From: Iris pallida
Taxonomy: Eukaryota; Streptophyta; Magnoliopsida; Asparagales; Iridaceae
DNA: 64,000 nucleotides
Assembly: GCA_029216955.1 (NCBI GenBank)
Contig: JANAVB010003400.1
Span: 16,440,868 to 16,504,867 of the forward strand
Direction: 5' to 3'
Within the stretch, counting starts at the first letter, position 1; every line of letters starts with the position of its first letter. The notes beneath the pieces were generated by a model. It worked only from the letters and a program-made list of their open reading frames with translations. It made no database searches and was not told the DNA's origin. Shown here in pieces: positions 32,960 to 45,317 of the stretch. The translations under genes were made by a program, and so were the position numbers.

Positions 32960-35900
32960 TGTCACTCCCCGTTCCCAGAATGCGTATTTTTTTACATGTA
33001 CAACTCATGAGTATTTATTTAATATTTATCATGTATTATCCTGTATTTAAATTCCTTTAATTTTATGTTAATCAATTAATCTGCTCTTTAAATTTTCATG
33101 TTAATTTATTTCCTGTAATTATATTTCTGCAATTTTATTTCTGCACTTTATTTCCTGCTTTTATTCTCTGCTTTAGCTAGGCTTTGGGTTCGGGTTGGCT
33201 TTGGTTGGATCCCCTACAACCCGACCCATTGGACCCATTGGACCCGGCCCAACTCCCACCTACCACCCCCTTTTCTATTTAAGCTTACATCTCTTTCTCT
33301 CTCCTCATAAACTCACATTCTCACCATTACTCCTCTTCTTCTTCTTCATTACTCTCTCCACCTACCAAACCGTAGGCAAGTACAACTTGCTCCACATGAG
33401 AACCCATGTTTTTATGGTTCATTTATCTTCCTCGTAAGATCCTAAGAGAGTTTAGAACTTGGCATTTTTTATTTCGAAGTCTTAATTTTTGTAGATCTAG
33501 AAATGAGTTATTTTAGGAGTTTGGTGGTTTTGATCTATCAAACTTCTTTGTTTTTAAGTTTTGATGGTTCTATGTTATAGAGAGTTTTATTCTACCCAAT
33601 TTTGACCTTTGGAAAGTTGGATTTGGACTTGTTTGACCAAGTTATGGACCTTTGAAGCTTTGGGGTGCAACCATGGAGTTCTTGCTGTTTGGAGAAGACG
33701 GTGAGTAGTGTACACTAGCTTTTTAGCTTGCGTCACTGAGCTGTGCGCGCTCTTTAGCGCAGCGTAGTCTGGAGTCCATACGCTACCTTTTTAGGAAGCG
33801 TGTGTCTTGCATACGCTACCTTTTGGAAGCGTATATCGTATGGAGTTCATACGCTACCTTTTGGAAGCGTATATCGTATGGAGTTCATACGCTACCTTTT
33901 GGGAGCGTATGACTTGCATACGCTGACTTGAATGGTCAGGAGTCGTATGGAGTTCATACGCTACCTTTTGGAAGCGTATGATTTGCATACACTGACTTGA
34001 ATGGCCAGGAGTCGTATGGAGTTCATACGCTACCTTTTGGGAGCGTATGACTTGCATACGCTGACTTGAATGGTCAGGAGTCGTATGGAGTTCATACGCT
34101 ACCTTTTGGGAGCGTATGACTTGCATACGCTGACTTGAATGGTCAGGAGTCGTATGGAGTCCATACGCTGCCTTTTGGGAGCGTATGACTTGCATACGCT
34201 GACTTGAATGGTCAGGAGTCGTATGGAGTCCATACGCTGCCTTTGGGGAGCGTATGACTTGCATACGCTCACTTGGATGGTGAGGAGTCGTATGGAGCCC
34301 ATACGCTGCCTCTTTGACCTGAGCGTACGCTGACTTGAGCGTAGCCTGACTTGAGCGTACGCTGACCTTACTTACCCTGATCTTCTATAGCCCTGTATAT
34401 TGATATTTTATTAGATATTTAACGTCCATTTTATATCCTTACGCCTTTTTGGTATAAACTCGATAAAATCATGATATGATAATATTGTTAATATCAATTG
34501 TTATGTGGAATGTGCCTTGTGTCCCGATTGATTTTTGGGATACCCAGTATGACTGGGACTTGACCATGAGAGTTATAGACTCGACCCCCGTTTAATGCTA
34601 ATTGACTTTCATGCCTTGTTACCATTGATAATAATGGTTATCTTGACTAAATTAATCATGCGTTCCTAGTCGGAACTAAGAGACTGGCTAGTCGTCTTAT
34701 TAAATTGAATGAATGAGACACGTTCATGTTATGGACTATTGTAATCGACTGGCTGATCCCGAATATTGACTTACATGCACATGCAGGCTTCAATCTATTT
34801 ATTTATTTATTTACTTATTTATTTTCTACAAAAGAAGCATGTGTACTTTATGGTCAAGGCATGATTACCATGGTTAGATTTGATTGTTGCATTACGCTAT
34901 GTAAGACCTGCAACCTAACCGCACTGGTATCGTTGTAGAGTTGTGCATATCGTACCCCGTACGAAAGTACTCATTTGAATGACTATGATCCACGGCATGG
35001 GATTTCACTCAACGTAGGGACTATTAAGTTAAATAAAATAATGATAGCATGGAGAGAATGGATTCCCGAGTTCTTACATGGCAGCCCCCTTGGGACAAGT
35101 AATACCCGACGGGCCGGCTGGTTCCCACAGATACTGTAAAACTGCCACACGGGCAGGGAACAGTATCTGCTTTTATTATTATTGTATATTGTATATTGAC
35201 GGGCGTCCTGCTAGGACTCGTCTAATTCATGTATGGTGCACATGATTGACTGGATAGACTAGCCTTGCTCGTACATGGTAAGAACTGAGAAATCCCTAAT
35301 TGCATTATTCCAGGATAACTTGGGACTCACAATAGCAAGCCGTAGTAGTTGAATGGCCGTTTAAATTAATTTGTTTGTGCACTGTACCTACTCTGTTACC
35401 TAACTGGGATGATCAGAATGTCAGGACATGACGGGCCAACTTCTGTCCTTGTTTGGTTGGGAGGTTGGTTCGAAGTGTCGTGATGTGATGTGAATCCTAG
35501 TGGAAAGCAGAGATCTATTATTATATTCTCTTACTTACTGGTTTTAGTTCTCATGTCGTGCTTCCTTGTGGTACTTGCTATTAGAGGTCTAACCTCTCTG
35601 GTTTTGCATGGCCAGATTTAGAGCCGGTCCCCGAGGATCCAGCTTACTTCTACCTCCAAGATGGTCAACACTAGAGGGATGATCGCAGGAGGACTCGAGT
35701 GGGTTCCTTACTTCACCGCTCGTTTTGTCACTTACTTTATACTTGGCCGTTTGGCACCGACATGTTAGTCGGATTGTCTTGTACTTACTTTTACATAATT
35801 GTAATTAAAGTCAGACTGCAGCTGATAACAATTGTGTATACTTTTGCTACATTAATCTGGCTATGTTTTGTAAAGCCAGATATCAAGAACATTTGACAGA

Positions 35901-36128
35901 GCGTTTGGGACGCCTTACTGCTTTATCTTACATGTTCTCTATTACTGTTTCTTGTTTGAATGATTGAGACAATAGATGTGAAGAGACCATAGTGAGACTT
36001 TCGTGTAGTATATACCCCCTCGTCTTTTAGACAGCATTGATCGTATTATACGGTATTCATCTACCCGTAATACGTAGCTGGCTGAGTCATTCCCCCGCTC
36101 TCCAGTATTCTGGTTCTGGGGCGTGACA
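32960..36128 (+). mobile_element. Element S: solo gypsy LTR (3.2 kb)
   Basis: Limits are TGTCACTCCC...GGGGCGTGACA with an exact target duplication CCTTT (32955-32959 and 36129-36133). There is no second LTR copy and no internal domain, so it is a solo LTR left by LTR-LTR recombination. A TATA-type motif CTATTTAAGC at 33275-33284, followed by a pyrimidine-rich leader, suggests plus orientation. It carries the 69-bp minisatellite listed separately. No gene is present. Confidence 0.92.
33807..34330. repeat. 69-bp minisatellite with self-complementary arms
   Basis: Unit starts at 33883, 33952, 34021, 34090, 34159 and 34228 are exactly 69 bases apart, with a degenerate partial unit from 34297. 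Shorter 38-bp variants precede them (33807 and 33845). Each unit has the arms CATACGCT and AGCGTATG around a loop on 'ACCTTTTGGG', plus a further 'GCATACGCTGACTT'. 69 is divisible by three, so a minus-strand frame stays open (34264-33854). That is an effect of the period, not evidence for a gene. Confidence 0.92.
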
Positions 36129-36764
36129 CCTTTATGTTGTCTAAATAATTGTTCAATTAGAATTCTAAGTTGGTCATTGGTTTGACCAGAATCGGCGTGC
36201 CAACATAGGCATTTGGACTAGGTTTTACTCTATTTACAAGCAGGTTTTTCGTCGACTTCAACTCGATTTTATGGACAACCTCGGCCATCTAGATTCGAAC
36301 TAATTAAAGGAGTCTAGAGATGGTTAGTTTTTGGTCATACCTTAACAAACGGTTCGCGAAATGATCGATCGTCGAGGGAGAAAAGTCGCCGAGAAGTTCA
36401 CCCCTCCACCCGCCATTGCTGCTGATGTTGTGCGGTTCCCGGCCGTCCGGCTGTGCACGATGGTGGCGCCGGCGATGCTTGGCCGTTGCAGGCGAAGGGG
36501 CACGCCAGACAGGGGAGGGGTCGGGACGACACTGCCTGGGGTAGTTTTAGGGTTGGAAGAGTTTCGAACTCTTCTACTCACGATATATATGCTCTCGTGT
36601 GGCGGCTGTGATATAAGGGTCGGGCTCGGGTTCCCTTTGGGGACTGCTTGGTTTACTATTTGGGATGTACATGGGTCTAGTAGCTGTTGCTACAACTGGC
36701 TTGTGGGCTTGCTTGGTTTTAGTTCATTTTTGTTTTGTTTTCTTTTCATTTCTTTTTTTTCTTA

Positions 36765-36810
36765 TATATATATATATTTTTTTTTCTTATATATATATAT
36801 ATATATATTT

Positions 36811-36875
<65 letters not shown>
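36765..36875. repeat. (TA)n microsatellite in the M 5' LTR
   Basis: TA runs broken by T-rich spacers. It is the counterpart of 29451-29712 in the partner LTR but much shorter and without CA runs. Confidence 0.95.
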
Positions 36876-36878
<3 letters not shown>

Positions 36879-37678
36879 CTAAATATATACCCATACACAT
36901 ATATCTATTACAATAATTCCAAATCTAAAAATGCTATGGTATCTCAAAACAAATACTAATTTAGTAAAAACCCTACAAAGTACATACATATATGACTTAT
37001 ATGAATATATAAATACTAACCTTTATAAATAATAATAAACCATATACACAAAACTTAAATGGGCATATATACAAACATATATACATGTATATAGCCTAAT
37101 ACCCCAAAATGCACAAGGGTACCTATGCTATATTTTCCAAGGAAATTAGAGATTAAACTGGAAATTAGTGTATATATTATAATTAATATACCATTTATAT
37201 AAAATACTCAAAAGACTATAACATGAACTATCAATATATATATATACACATATATATGCCCACAAGGACATCGTTGGTTGTACTACATGTCTACTAAAGC
37301 TTGCGCACGGGTCGGGTCCAGTCCGGACTTGTTCGGTACAACCGGGTCTCCCTAAAGTTAATAATAGTAATAATAGCTAATTAATTATTTATAGGGGTCA
37401 TGTCACAACTTGGCCTGGTTTTCCTAGTTAGGACATCCCTATGACTCGGCCTTCCCTACCAGGGCTAATACACTAGTCAAAGCACGCCACTGCACTATCC
37501 GTGCCACGATTTCTAGTCACCTTCTACTCTAATTACTCATCATGACTAAAATTATCTACCGTAATAATTAACTAAATAATTATTTATAAAAAAATCTAAA
37601 AATCACAATTTAAATCAAATAAATAATAATAAAAAAGAAAATATTTCAAAAAAAATCGGAAAGAGGAGTTACAAAGAT

Positions 37679-38803
37679 AATGCTTTCAAAGCTTCACGGC
37701 GAAGATGACTACTGCTAGCTCCAAGTCATGCGTCGGATAGTTCTTCTCATGATTCTATAATTGCCGACATAGGCAATTACTTTCCCATATTGTTGTAGCA
37801 CACAGCCTAATCACTTGCCTGAAGCGTCGCTATAGATAGAGAATCCACCTGATCCTGATGGTAGCGTCAATATAGGTGATGTTGTCAACCTTCTATTTAG
37901 TTCCTCAAATAACGTCTGGCATGCTTTGGTCCAAACAAACTCTTCGTTCTTTCTGGTTAGCTTCGTCATAGGCTCAACAATCCTTGCGAAGTCCTTCACG
38001 AACTTCCTATAATATCCTGCTAAGCCCAGGAAGCTTCTGATCTCCGCAACTGAGCTGGGGGTTGTCCAAGATTCCACTGCTGCTATCTTCGTGGGGTCCA
38101 CAGATACCCCTTCTCCTGTGACAACATGTCCAAAAAAATGTACTTTATCTAAGAAAAATTCACACTTGGATAGCTTACCATATAGTTTCTCCTTCCTCAA
38201 AGTCTCCAAGACTATCCTCAAGTGCTTCTCATGCTCTTCTTGGGTCTTCGAGTAGATCAGAATGTCATCGATAAAGACAACGACAAACTAGTCCAGGTAC
38301 TCATGGAAGACCTTGTTCATGAGATTCATGAACACAGCTGGGACATTTATAAGTTTGAAGGGCATGACCAAGAACTTATTATCCATACTTGGTGTTGAAT
38401 GTCGTCTTCGGAATATCCTCCTCTCGTACTTTGACCTGGTAATATCCCGACCTGAGGTTAATCTTCGAGAAAACCTTCACTCCGCTCAGCTAATCGAAAA
38501 GGTCATCGATCTTGGGAAGAGGATACTTGTTCTTGATGATGATGTTGTTCAATGCCCGATAATCTATGCACATCCGTACGTTTCCATCCTTCTTGGGCAC
38601 GAACAAAACTGGTGACCCCCAGGGTGAAGCTCCATCTCTGATAAATCCCTAGGCCTTGAGTTCATCAATCTGGTCCTTTATCTTCTTAGCCTTCTTGGGG
38701 TTGACTCTGTAACTTCACTATGAAATGGAATAAGAGCCAGGTACTAGATCGATAATGAACTCCACGTCTCGATCAGGGGGTAATCAGGGAAGGTTGTCGG
38801 GAA
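37679..38803 (-). pseudogene. Element G pol, segment 2: reverse transcriptase and RNase H start
   Basis: Reading on from 48410 across N gives 'DVFPDNLP', a stop in place of Gly, then 'LPPDRDVEFII', the standard gypsy entry into RT. '[18 protein letters not shown]' and '[10 protein letters not shown]' follow. The catalytic box '[10 protein letters not shown]' (about 38247-38276) is intact, but a TAG lies just upstream where Gln is usual. The piece 38221-37811 is open: 'KCEFF', '[15 protein letters not shown]', '[15 protein letters not shown]', and the RNase H start 'YSDASGK'. A frameshift follows before element M. Confidence 0.93.
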
Positions 38804-38808
38804 AGACA

Positions 38809-40765
38809 TGTAAAAACCTATTTTTTCTAAAAAAAAGAAAAAAAAAGAATGAGCAAAGCCCAACCCGACCCCTAACTCATTCACTCACCTGACCCCCTCA
38901 CCGACGTTCCCATCTCTCCCCTTCCCTCATTTTCTTCCTAAAATTCCTCACCAGCACCAACACCCCCCACACCCGATCACCACTTCCCATTCTTTTCCCC
39001 ATTTTTAGCAACTCCTCACCACTACTTCATAACCAACTACCTCAACTTCCTCTTCTTCTCAAAACACCAGCATCATCATCTCGCTCTTCTCCCTTTCTCT
39101 CCAGACCTGTATCACCACCCCCATCCCACCGTTTCTCCGGCCGACTCCTCCGTCGGCTGCCTCCTCGCAGACCCTGGCCGACCCCGTGCCCCATGCCGCC
39201 TTCCGGCCTCCCGCTCGGCCCCGCGTTCGTCCGCGGCCGACGCCACCACCAGCGCCCCGCTGCGTGCCTTGCGGCCCGCCATCGTCCGGTCCCCGTGCGG
39301 CCCTACCGACCGAAACCCTTTCTGGAGGACCCCCGCAACTCTGCCTCTCTGGACCCCCGCGGCCCAGATCCGGCCGACCCGTTGTCCGTACGCTCCCCCG
39401 GAGACCCGATCCTGCTGTCTCACGGCCCTCCTCGCTGTCCGTGCCGTCCCTCGTGGATCCGTCCCATTGGCCCAGACCCGTGCCCGACTGCCCTTTTTCC
39501 GGCCCTACGCCTCCGGCCCCGTGGCCGCCGTGCCCCTGTCCAGCGCCCCCTCGTCGCCCGTGGATCCGCCTCCCGTCGATCTTGGCCGATTTCTCGCTGT
39601 CCGTGCGTTTCCCCGTGACCCGCGGCCTCCCTCGTGCTTTTCGCGACTGGCTAACGACTTTCGCGCGTTCCCTTCGCTGTTCGTGCACCCCTCGACGCTG
39701 TCCGTGGCTTTCGTAGTGCATCGTGACGCTGTCCAGAGCACCCGAGGTATAATTTCGTGTCCGTGAGCCTCCGTGCGGATTCTTTTTCTTATTTTTGCAT
39801 CTGAGAGCTCTAGCCGAGCACCCGAGGTATAATTCTGTGACCGCGTGTCCCCTTGTAGATAGTCTGTGATGACGTGGTCCCGATCCCGTTTCGGGAATCG
39901 GTATTTTGAAATATTGTTGCTTTTGGGTGATACGTAGATTATCGGTTACGTCGCGGCGTATTTTCTATTTTTGGATATATTGTGTTGTGGTTGGCTTTTG
40001 GGTTGGATATTCATTTTTGGGTTGGTAATTAGTGATCCCTGGTTTGGGATATTTATTTGTGTTGCGGATTAGCATCGTCCCAGGATTGGGTTGTCCTAGT
40101 TACAGAGAAGGTGCTGCCGAAATTTTTGAAAAGGTTTTCAAAATAAAAGTATTTAATTAAATTTAGTAAATTAGTAAATAAAAATCTATTTTTCAAATCC
40201 GGTCCTTGAAAATGATTTACAAATTTTTATTGGCTTTAAATGTGGATTTTTGTGAGTTGTATCCCCTGTTAGGCGACGACCGCATCGGTCGGATAAGCCT
40301 CGGTGAAACGCAAACGCTACAGGATTTCCTGTACGTTGAGACGTTAGCCAGCAACATGAGATTGCATGACCAAGTCTGAGATGCTCCATTTTCTATAATT
40401 CATATTTAAATTGTATTTTCTTTAGAACTTGTTACTGGCCTTTAGTATTTTAGGTGCAGGACCTCGGCCTCCTGAATCGACCGCTTCCCGGCATTCAGAA
40501 CTCGCCAGCAACTTCTAATATTTAATTAATTTATGTAAATAAGATGTAAGGGCATAAGCCCAGTTTTTTTATTTATTTTCTGTGACCCTGTATTGTGTAG
40601 TGTAGATTTTACTTTCTTTCTGAGTTGGTATCGCGTACCTAGACGAGTAACTATAAAGCGGATATTAATTATTTTTGTATAAAATTAATAAGGATTTCTC
40701 ACACTTAATTTTAAATGAATATAATATTGGTAAGTTAACAAGTTCATGTTTTATTACTAGAAACA

Positions 40766-40846
<81 letters not shown>

Positions 40847-41945
40847 AAATACAAAGATTTGCCAATCAACCTATAAATGCTATCTTCTCCAATTAAATCA
40901 AGTAACCAGTTTATTCAATTAAATGATAACCAATGTAGCTTGCGACGTTAGACGAATTTTGGTAGATTAAATTAAGTAACTTAAAACCTAACTAGGGTCT
41001 GTTTCTAGAAATTGCAACTAGCACACCTGGATATGGTTTCCTCTATGGTTCTAAGTCAGGGTTCTCAACTGTAGGGTTTTGAGGACGTATTTGACTTCCT
41101 CTCCGGAATCGACATCCTGTTCCAGTCATTAACAAAGGCAAGATTACGGTTATGCTATCTTATATTTTATTTAGTAATTGTCAAGTTGCATGTTTAAACC
41201 ACATTGCTACACGGAACCCTCTCCTAGGGTTCAAATATTGATTAATATTTATTATGGGGATATTGGGGAAATAGTGTAGCGTTTATGACCAATACCCCTC
41301 ATATTGCATATTGTTATTGTGCGAGCTTACCCCTCTTACACATGGGGATAAGCCGTATCGCGTCGCTAGGATGCTATTATACAACCCAAGCCGGTCATAG
41401 ACGTTACATATTCAAATCACATTGTTTCAAGTATTAAATTGTTAAATTGCTGGAAAATATTGTTTCAACTGTTTAGCCTGCAGTTTTTCATTATTATTTG
41501 AAATGTGAGGTACATATTCGTACTTGCTCCCTCCTGACTGGAGACCAACATTTTTAGGTGACATTGAGGATGCTGAGCTATTTTACAATTGCTACTATGA
41601 CCCGGTGCTTTACCCTGCGATGTTACCAGATTTCCCATTGGAGGATACAGATCCTGAGGCCGATGAGCCGACCATTTAGCTAGTTGTTTTCCAGTTAGCT
41701 AGTTTTATTGTATTGGAGTTTGCAGATTTTGATTTCAGTATTTTATTTCAGTACTTTCAGTTTCAGTTTGTACTTTTCAATTGTTGAATAAAAAGTTTTA
41801 AAATTTCTGTATATTCAAGTTATGACAAATGTATAAATATTGTTGTGAATACCTGCATATAGAACAGCTTACTGCCGTCGTCTCACAACGGTACAGGCTG
41901 GGCATGATCCGGTTCGACCCAATAATTTAGGATCGGGTCGTAACA
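38809..41945 (+). mobile_element. Element N 5' LTR
   Basis: It starts TGTAAAAACC and ends GGGTCGTAACA, about 3.14 kb. A GC-rich block at about 39110-39720 lies between AT-rich ends. A (TA)n run sits at 40769-40840. The 3' third matches 1-722 of the window and the U5 side of the right G LTR. Confidence 0.92.
40769..40840. repeat. (TA)n microsatellite in the N 5' LTR
   Basis: About 36 TA units. The same position in the 3' LTR (47284-47300) has only about eight, so this tract changed length after insertion. Confidence 0.95.
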
Positions 41946-44900
41946 TTTTTTTAGTGGTGGCCCATGCAGGTCCAAAATAAAAACTTAGGTAAACATATCT
42001 AGAAACAATTAGAACACTAGAATATTGATTTGTCACAATATAGGACCGAATTATCTATATATAAGTAACAATTTTTGCTTGCTTATAGAACGGTAAGTTA
42101 CCTTGTTTACGCTTGCCCCTAAACTTGCCAGACTATGAAGACAACCTGACCTATGCCTATCAGTCGGTACTAGCAAGATCTTGTTTTCTATGCATGACGC
42201 AAGAAAATATGACAAGAGAATCGTAGTAGTAGATTGAGCAGCGGGAGGCTGCTCGAACCAGACCAGGACCAGAAGAGCTAATGAATACCTAGAATTATTG
42301 ATTAGCCCTCGATGATACCCTACTAAAGCATAACATATTACCCTTGATTACACTTTACATGGTGAACAGAGAGTCTACTATATTCACCATGTTACAATGT
42401 AGGGCCGAAATTATTTATTTTAAAATATTTATTTTGGCTTACTTATAGTTTTATAGGTTACCTTGCTTATGTTTTGCATCCTAAACCTTATCCAGCATAG
42501 GCCGATTGTATGGTGGTCTATTTTACTATCTACTTTAGTTTCTAGATTTTATATATCTTTTAGTGTCCCTTGGCTTTCAGAGGTTATTTTTCTCCATATC
42601 CTTATCATACTCCAGCATTCCTTAGCATCCATACTCTTTTGTTATTTATGGATTAGGATTAGATTTTTTCCAATCTCCTTCTTCAACAAACCTATTTCAA
42701 AATTTTAAATTAGTTGATCAAATCATACTTCTCTATCTTTATTTAGAATCTAGATCTATTTCACTATTTAGACTTTCAAATTCTTCTAAGCAAACCTAAT
42801 AAACTCTTATCTATCCAAAGTGAGTTTATTCTACCCAAAGTATTTCTACGACTAGTATATCCAACCATTTCTCTTGACCTTATTTCCAATTGACTTTCTC
42901 AGAACCGATTTCTAACCGAATTCTTTTGGAACCATAAAGCCCCAAGGTTAATTGTTACCAAAGAATTGGTTCAACTTAGCTGGTTCACATATCTCCCAAG
43001 GGAACTATTTTTTGAAAAAAAATAATTCCAATATGGATTGATATTTCCTAAGTTATTCCAAGTACTGAAAATATTTTTATTTGTTGACTTCCTCCACTCA
43101 ACTTGAAACCTTACTCTCCCTAGACAACTTCTTGATCAATTCAAGGCCTAGAAAGCTTTTAAACTCAATGATTGAGTATCATGAAGCGCGAACGGTCAGA
43201 GAATTGATTCCATCCTAATATTGAATTTCCTTTAGTCATTGAAAAACTTTTTGAATTGTTGAATTATCCCTTTGAAATTTCCATGGACAAAGTTAAGAAA
43301 ATATTCAGTGACCTAATATGGCTTCGTACATATGCGTCGCAACCATCTATTTGAATTATAGAAACTGCGAGTATACTACAGCCAGTTGTGCACTGGCAGG
43401 GCATAGACTCTAAGTTGAAGTGATTCAGGTGATGATAGGTTTTTTTGGATATTATTGAGACTACGTCCTAAATGCATCAAATTTGTCTCCTATGTTGTTC
43501 AGCCAGGAAATGGATAAAGTTGATAGACTACTCGAAAACCTATTACTATTCAAGTTATGGAGCCAAAATTTCACTGCAGTCAGGTGCACTGTGGCGAGTC
43601 ATGAATTTGAGGCAAAGTGAGTTCGGATATATTTGGGTTTTCGAATATTATTAAGACTATATCTATAATATGGTTGTCTTTTCTGCACCATCAAATTATT
43701 CTGACTGTTGTCCGATTAGAGGATTTGTATTTTTAACGGCTTTTCATTTTCAGAAATCTCTTATCAGAGACAGAAAGGATGGATTTTCTACATAATTGTA
43801 CTTGATTTTTCCTAGAACTTATTAGGACCATATCAATCTCTATTGGCTCAATCTCTTTTCTGTTTCAACCTTAGAACGTTGCATATATATATTATTATAT
43901 TTATTTATTTATTTATTTATTCATTATTATTATTATTATTTTTTAGTTACATATTTTGGAAGCTGTAGATAGTTGTAGTTAGCTTTATTTATTAAATAGT
44001 TGATATACATCTTATGGATGACCATATATATATAGTTGATAGCCATATGCGGGGGAAACATAGATTGTTACTTATCTCATTCCTTGTAAGGGATCCTTGG
44101 GATTAATATTAGATAGCTAAAGGGTAGAAAAGGTAGAAGAATATATTGAGTAAGCTAGCCTTGAGGGAGTGGTATACCTAGCTTGTGACTTATTTGGAAT
44201 AAAATCGTTAGTAGTGCTCGCTAGCGTCTAAACCTCATTCAAAAATGATATATTTGACGATTTTGAATTTTATGCTTAAAGGAAGAGTTATTGAAGATAG
44301 AGGAAGACATAGGTAGAGTTAGCGAGAAAAGTATAGGATTTGGTAATGTTCTCCCATGGAGGAAGTGAATTTGGATAATATATATAAACATGTGAATATA
44401 ATAATTAAGTAAAGAAACACTTGACGAGGATCAACTTTTATGGTTAGATGACTACTATACCTAGAAGGGACGGATATAGCCATGGAAGAATAACACGAGC
44501 AATGAAATGATAGGTTCTATAGAATAAATAAGCAGAGAGGAATTGAGAAAAGACCATTGGCATACAACGATGGACGAGAAATTGATTTAGGTGATTTATG
44601 ATTCCATATATATATATTTTGTTTTAATACCTTGACAGATATCTTAGTTTTATATAGATACCAAAAGTTCAGCTAGTTAGAGATTGGTTTTGCATGGTAT
44701 TAATAAGATAGTTATCTTGTAAGTCTTTTTCCTACATATCTTATCTTCTGACCGTTGAAATAGTGAAACGATATTCTTTCTATTCCCTTTGATCATCAGT
44801 CGGCCCTTAGTGGAAATATCTTACTCGATTACATTCCTATCATAGTTATATTATTCTAATTATCTTTGCTATCCTACCATCATACAATTTTTTAATTTTT

Positions 44901-45317
44901 CTGAGTCACAAACCCTTGTATCCCATTCCAATTTGATTTGACATTTTAGTCCCTCATCTCAAAAGATTTCATTACTTTTTGCCTTCTCAATTAAATATTG
45001 ACATTCGCTTCTTTCTTGTCTTTTTCGTTTCACGAGACCTCATTTGATTTTCTTCTATTTTATGATCTTAATTGTACCTAGATTTTCTCGTGCCTAAAAT
45101 GATTTTTGATCACAACAACAATCCAACCCTATCTCAGATCATATCATGATAATTCTGATCGTACCAATATTTTATCATTGTACCTAGTGATCATGCCAAG
45201 AATCCGATCATGCCTGATGATTTAAATTCCATGTTTGATTAAGGTTAAGTGATTTTGATTATACCCCGACCCTTATCTTTGAAATTTTGAGGACGAAATT
45301 TTCTAAGGATGAAAGGT
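41946..45317 (+). other. Internal region of element N
   Basis: No gag or pol remnant was recognised. It opens with a T run and AGTGGTGGCCCATGCAGG, the primer-site-like block. A leader stretch related to G's (with 'TTGCTTGCTTATAG') occurs at about 41990-42130 and again, diverged, at about 42380-42500 ('TGGCTTACTTATAG'). The rest, 42500-45240, is AT-rich with stops. The end carries 'ATTTTGAGGACGAAATTTTC' and the purine tract AAGGATGAAAGGT before the 3' LTR. Confidence 0.8.

Larger units (their letters stand above)
26966..37673 (-). mobile_element. Element M: gypsy LTR element without gag-pol
   Basis: LTRs at 26966-30489 and 31096-37673 (the second contains solo LTR S) flank only about 606 bp of internal DNA. 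The target duplication AAGAT at 26961-26965 and 37674-37678 is exact, and G's RNase H reads across the site. Minus-strand orientation follows from the purine-rich tract next to 30489 and the primer-site-like region next to 31096. It is nonautonomous and would need proteins from a related element. The LTR U5 side is shared with the left LTR of G. Confidence 0.93.
31096..37673 (-). mobile_element. Element M 5' LTR, split by solo LTR S
   Basis: About 3.40 kb once S and its duplicated target are subtracted. The M sequence ends at 'TTCGAAGTCCTTT' (32959) and resumes at 36129 with 'CCTTTATGTTGTC', exactly as the intact left LTR reads at about 28815-28835. The outer terminus is AGAGGAGTTACA at 37673. 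Confidence 0.92.

Noticed and set aside
33854..34264. Minus-strand repeat protein of 136 codons
   Set aside because: The 69-bp array period is a multiple of three, which keeps a frame open; no start context or homolog recognised.
33807..34330. Possible CRISPR-like array
   Set aside because: Units are contiguous tandem repeats without unique spacers, and this is plant nuclear DNA.
32960..36128. Full-length element rather than solo LTR
   Set aside because: Only one copy of the terminal sequence is present, with no primer site, polypurine tract or internal domain between the ends.
39059..39721. 220-codon minus-strand Gly/Arg-rich frame (and the twin at 45588-46250)
   Set aside because: GC-rich LTR block where sense and antisense frames are all open; low-complexity product without domain or start context.
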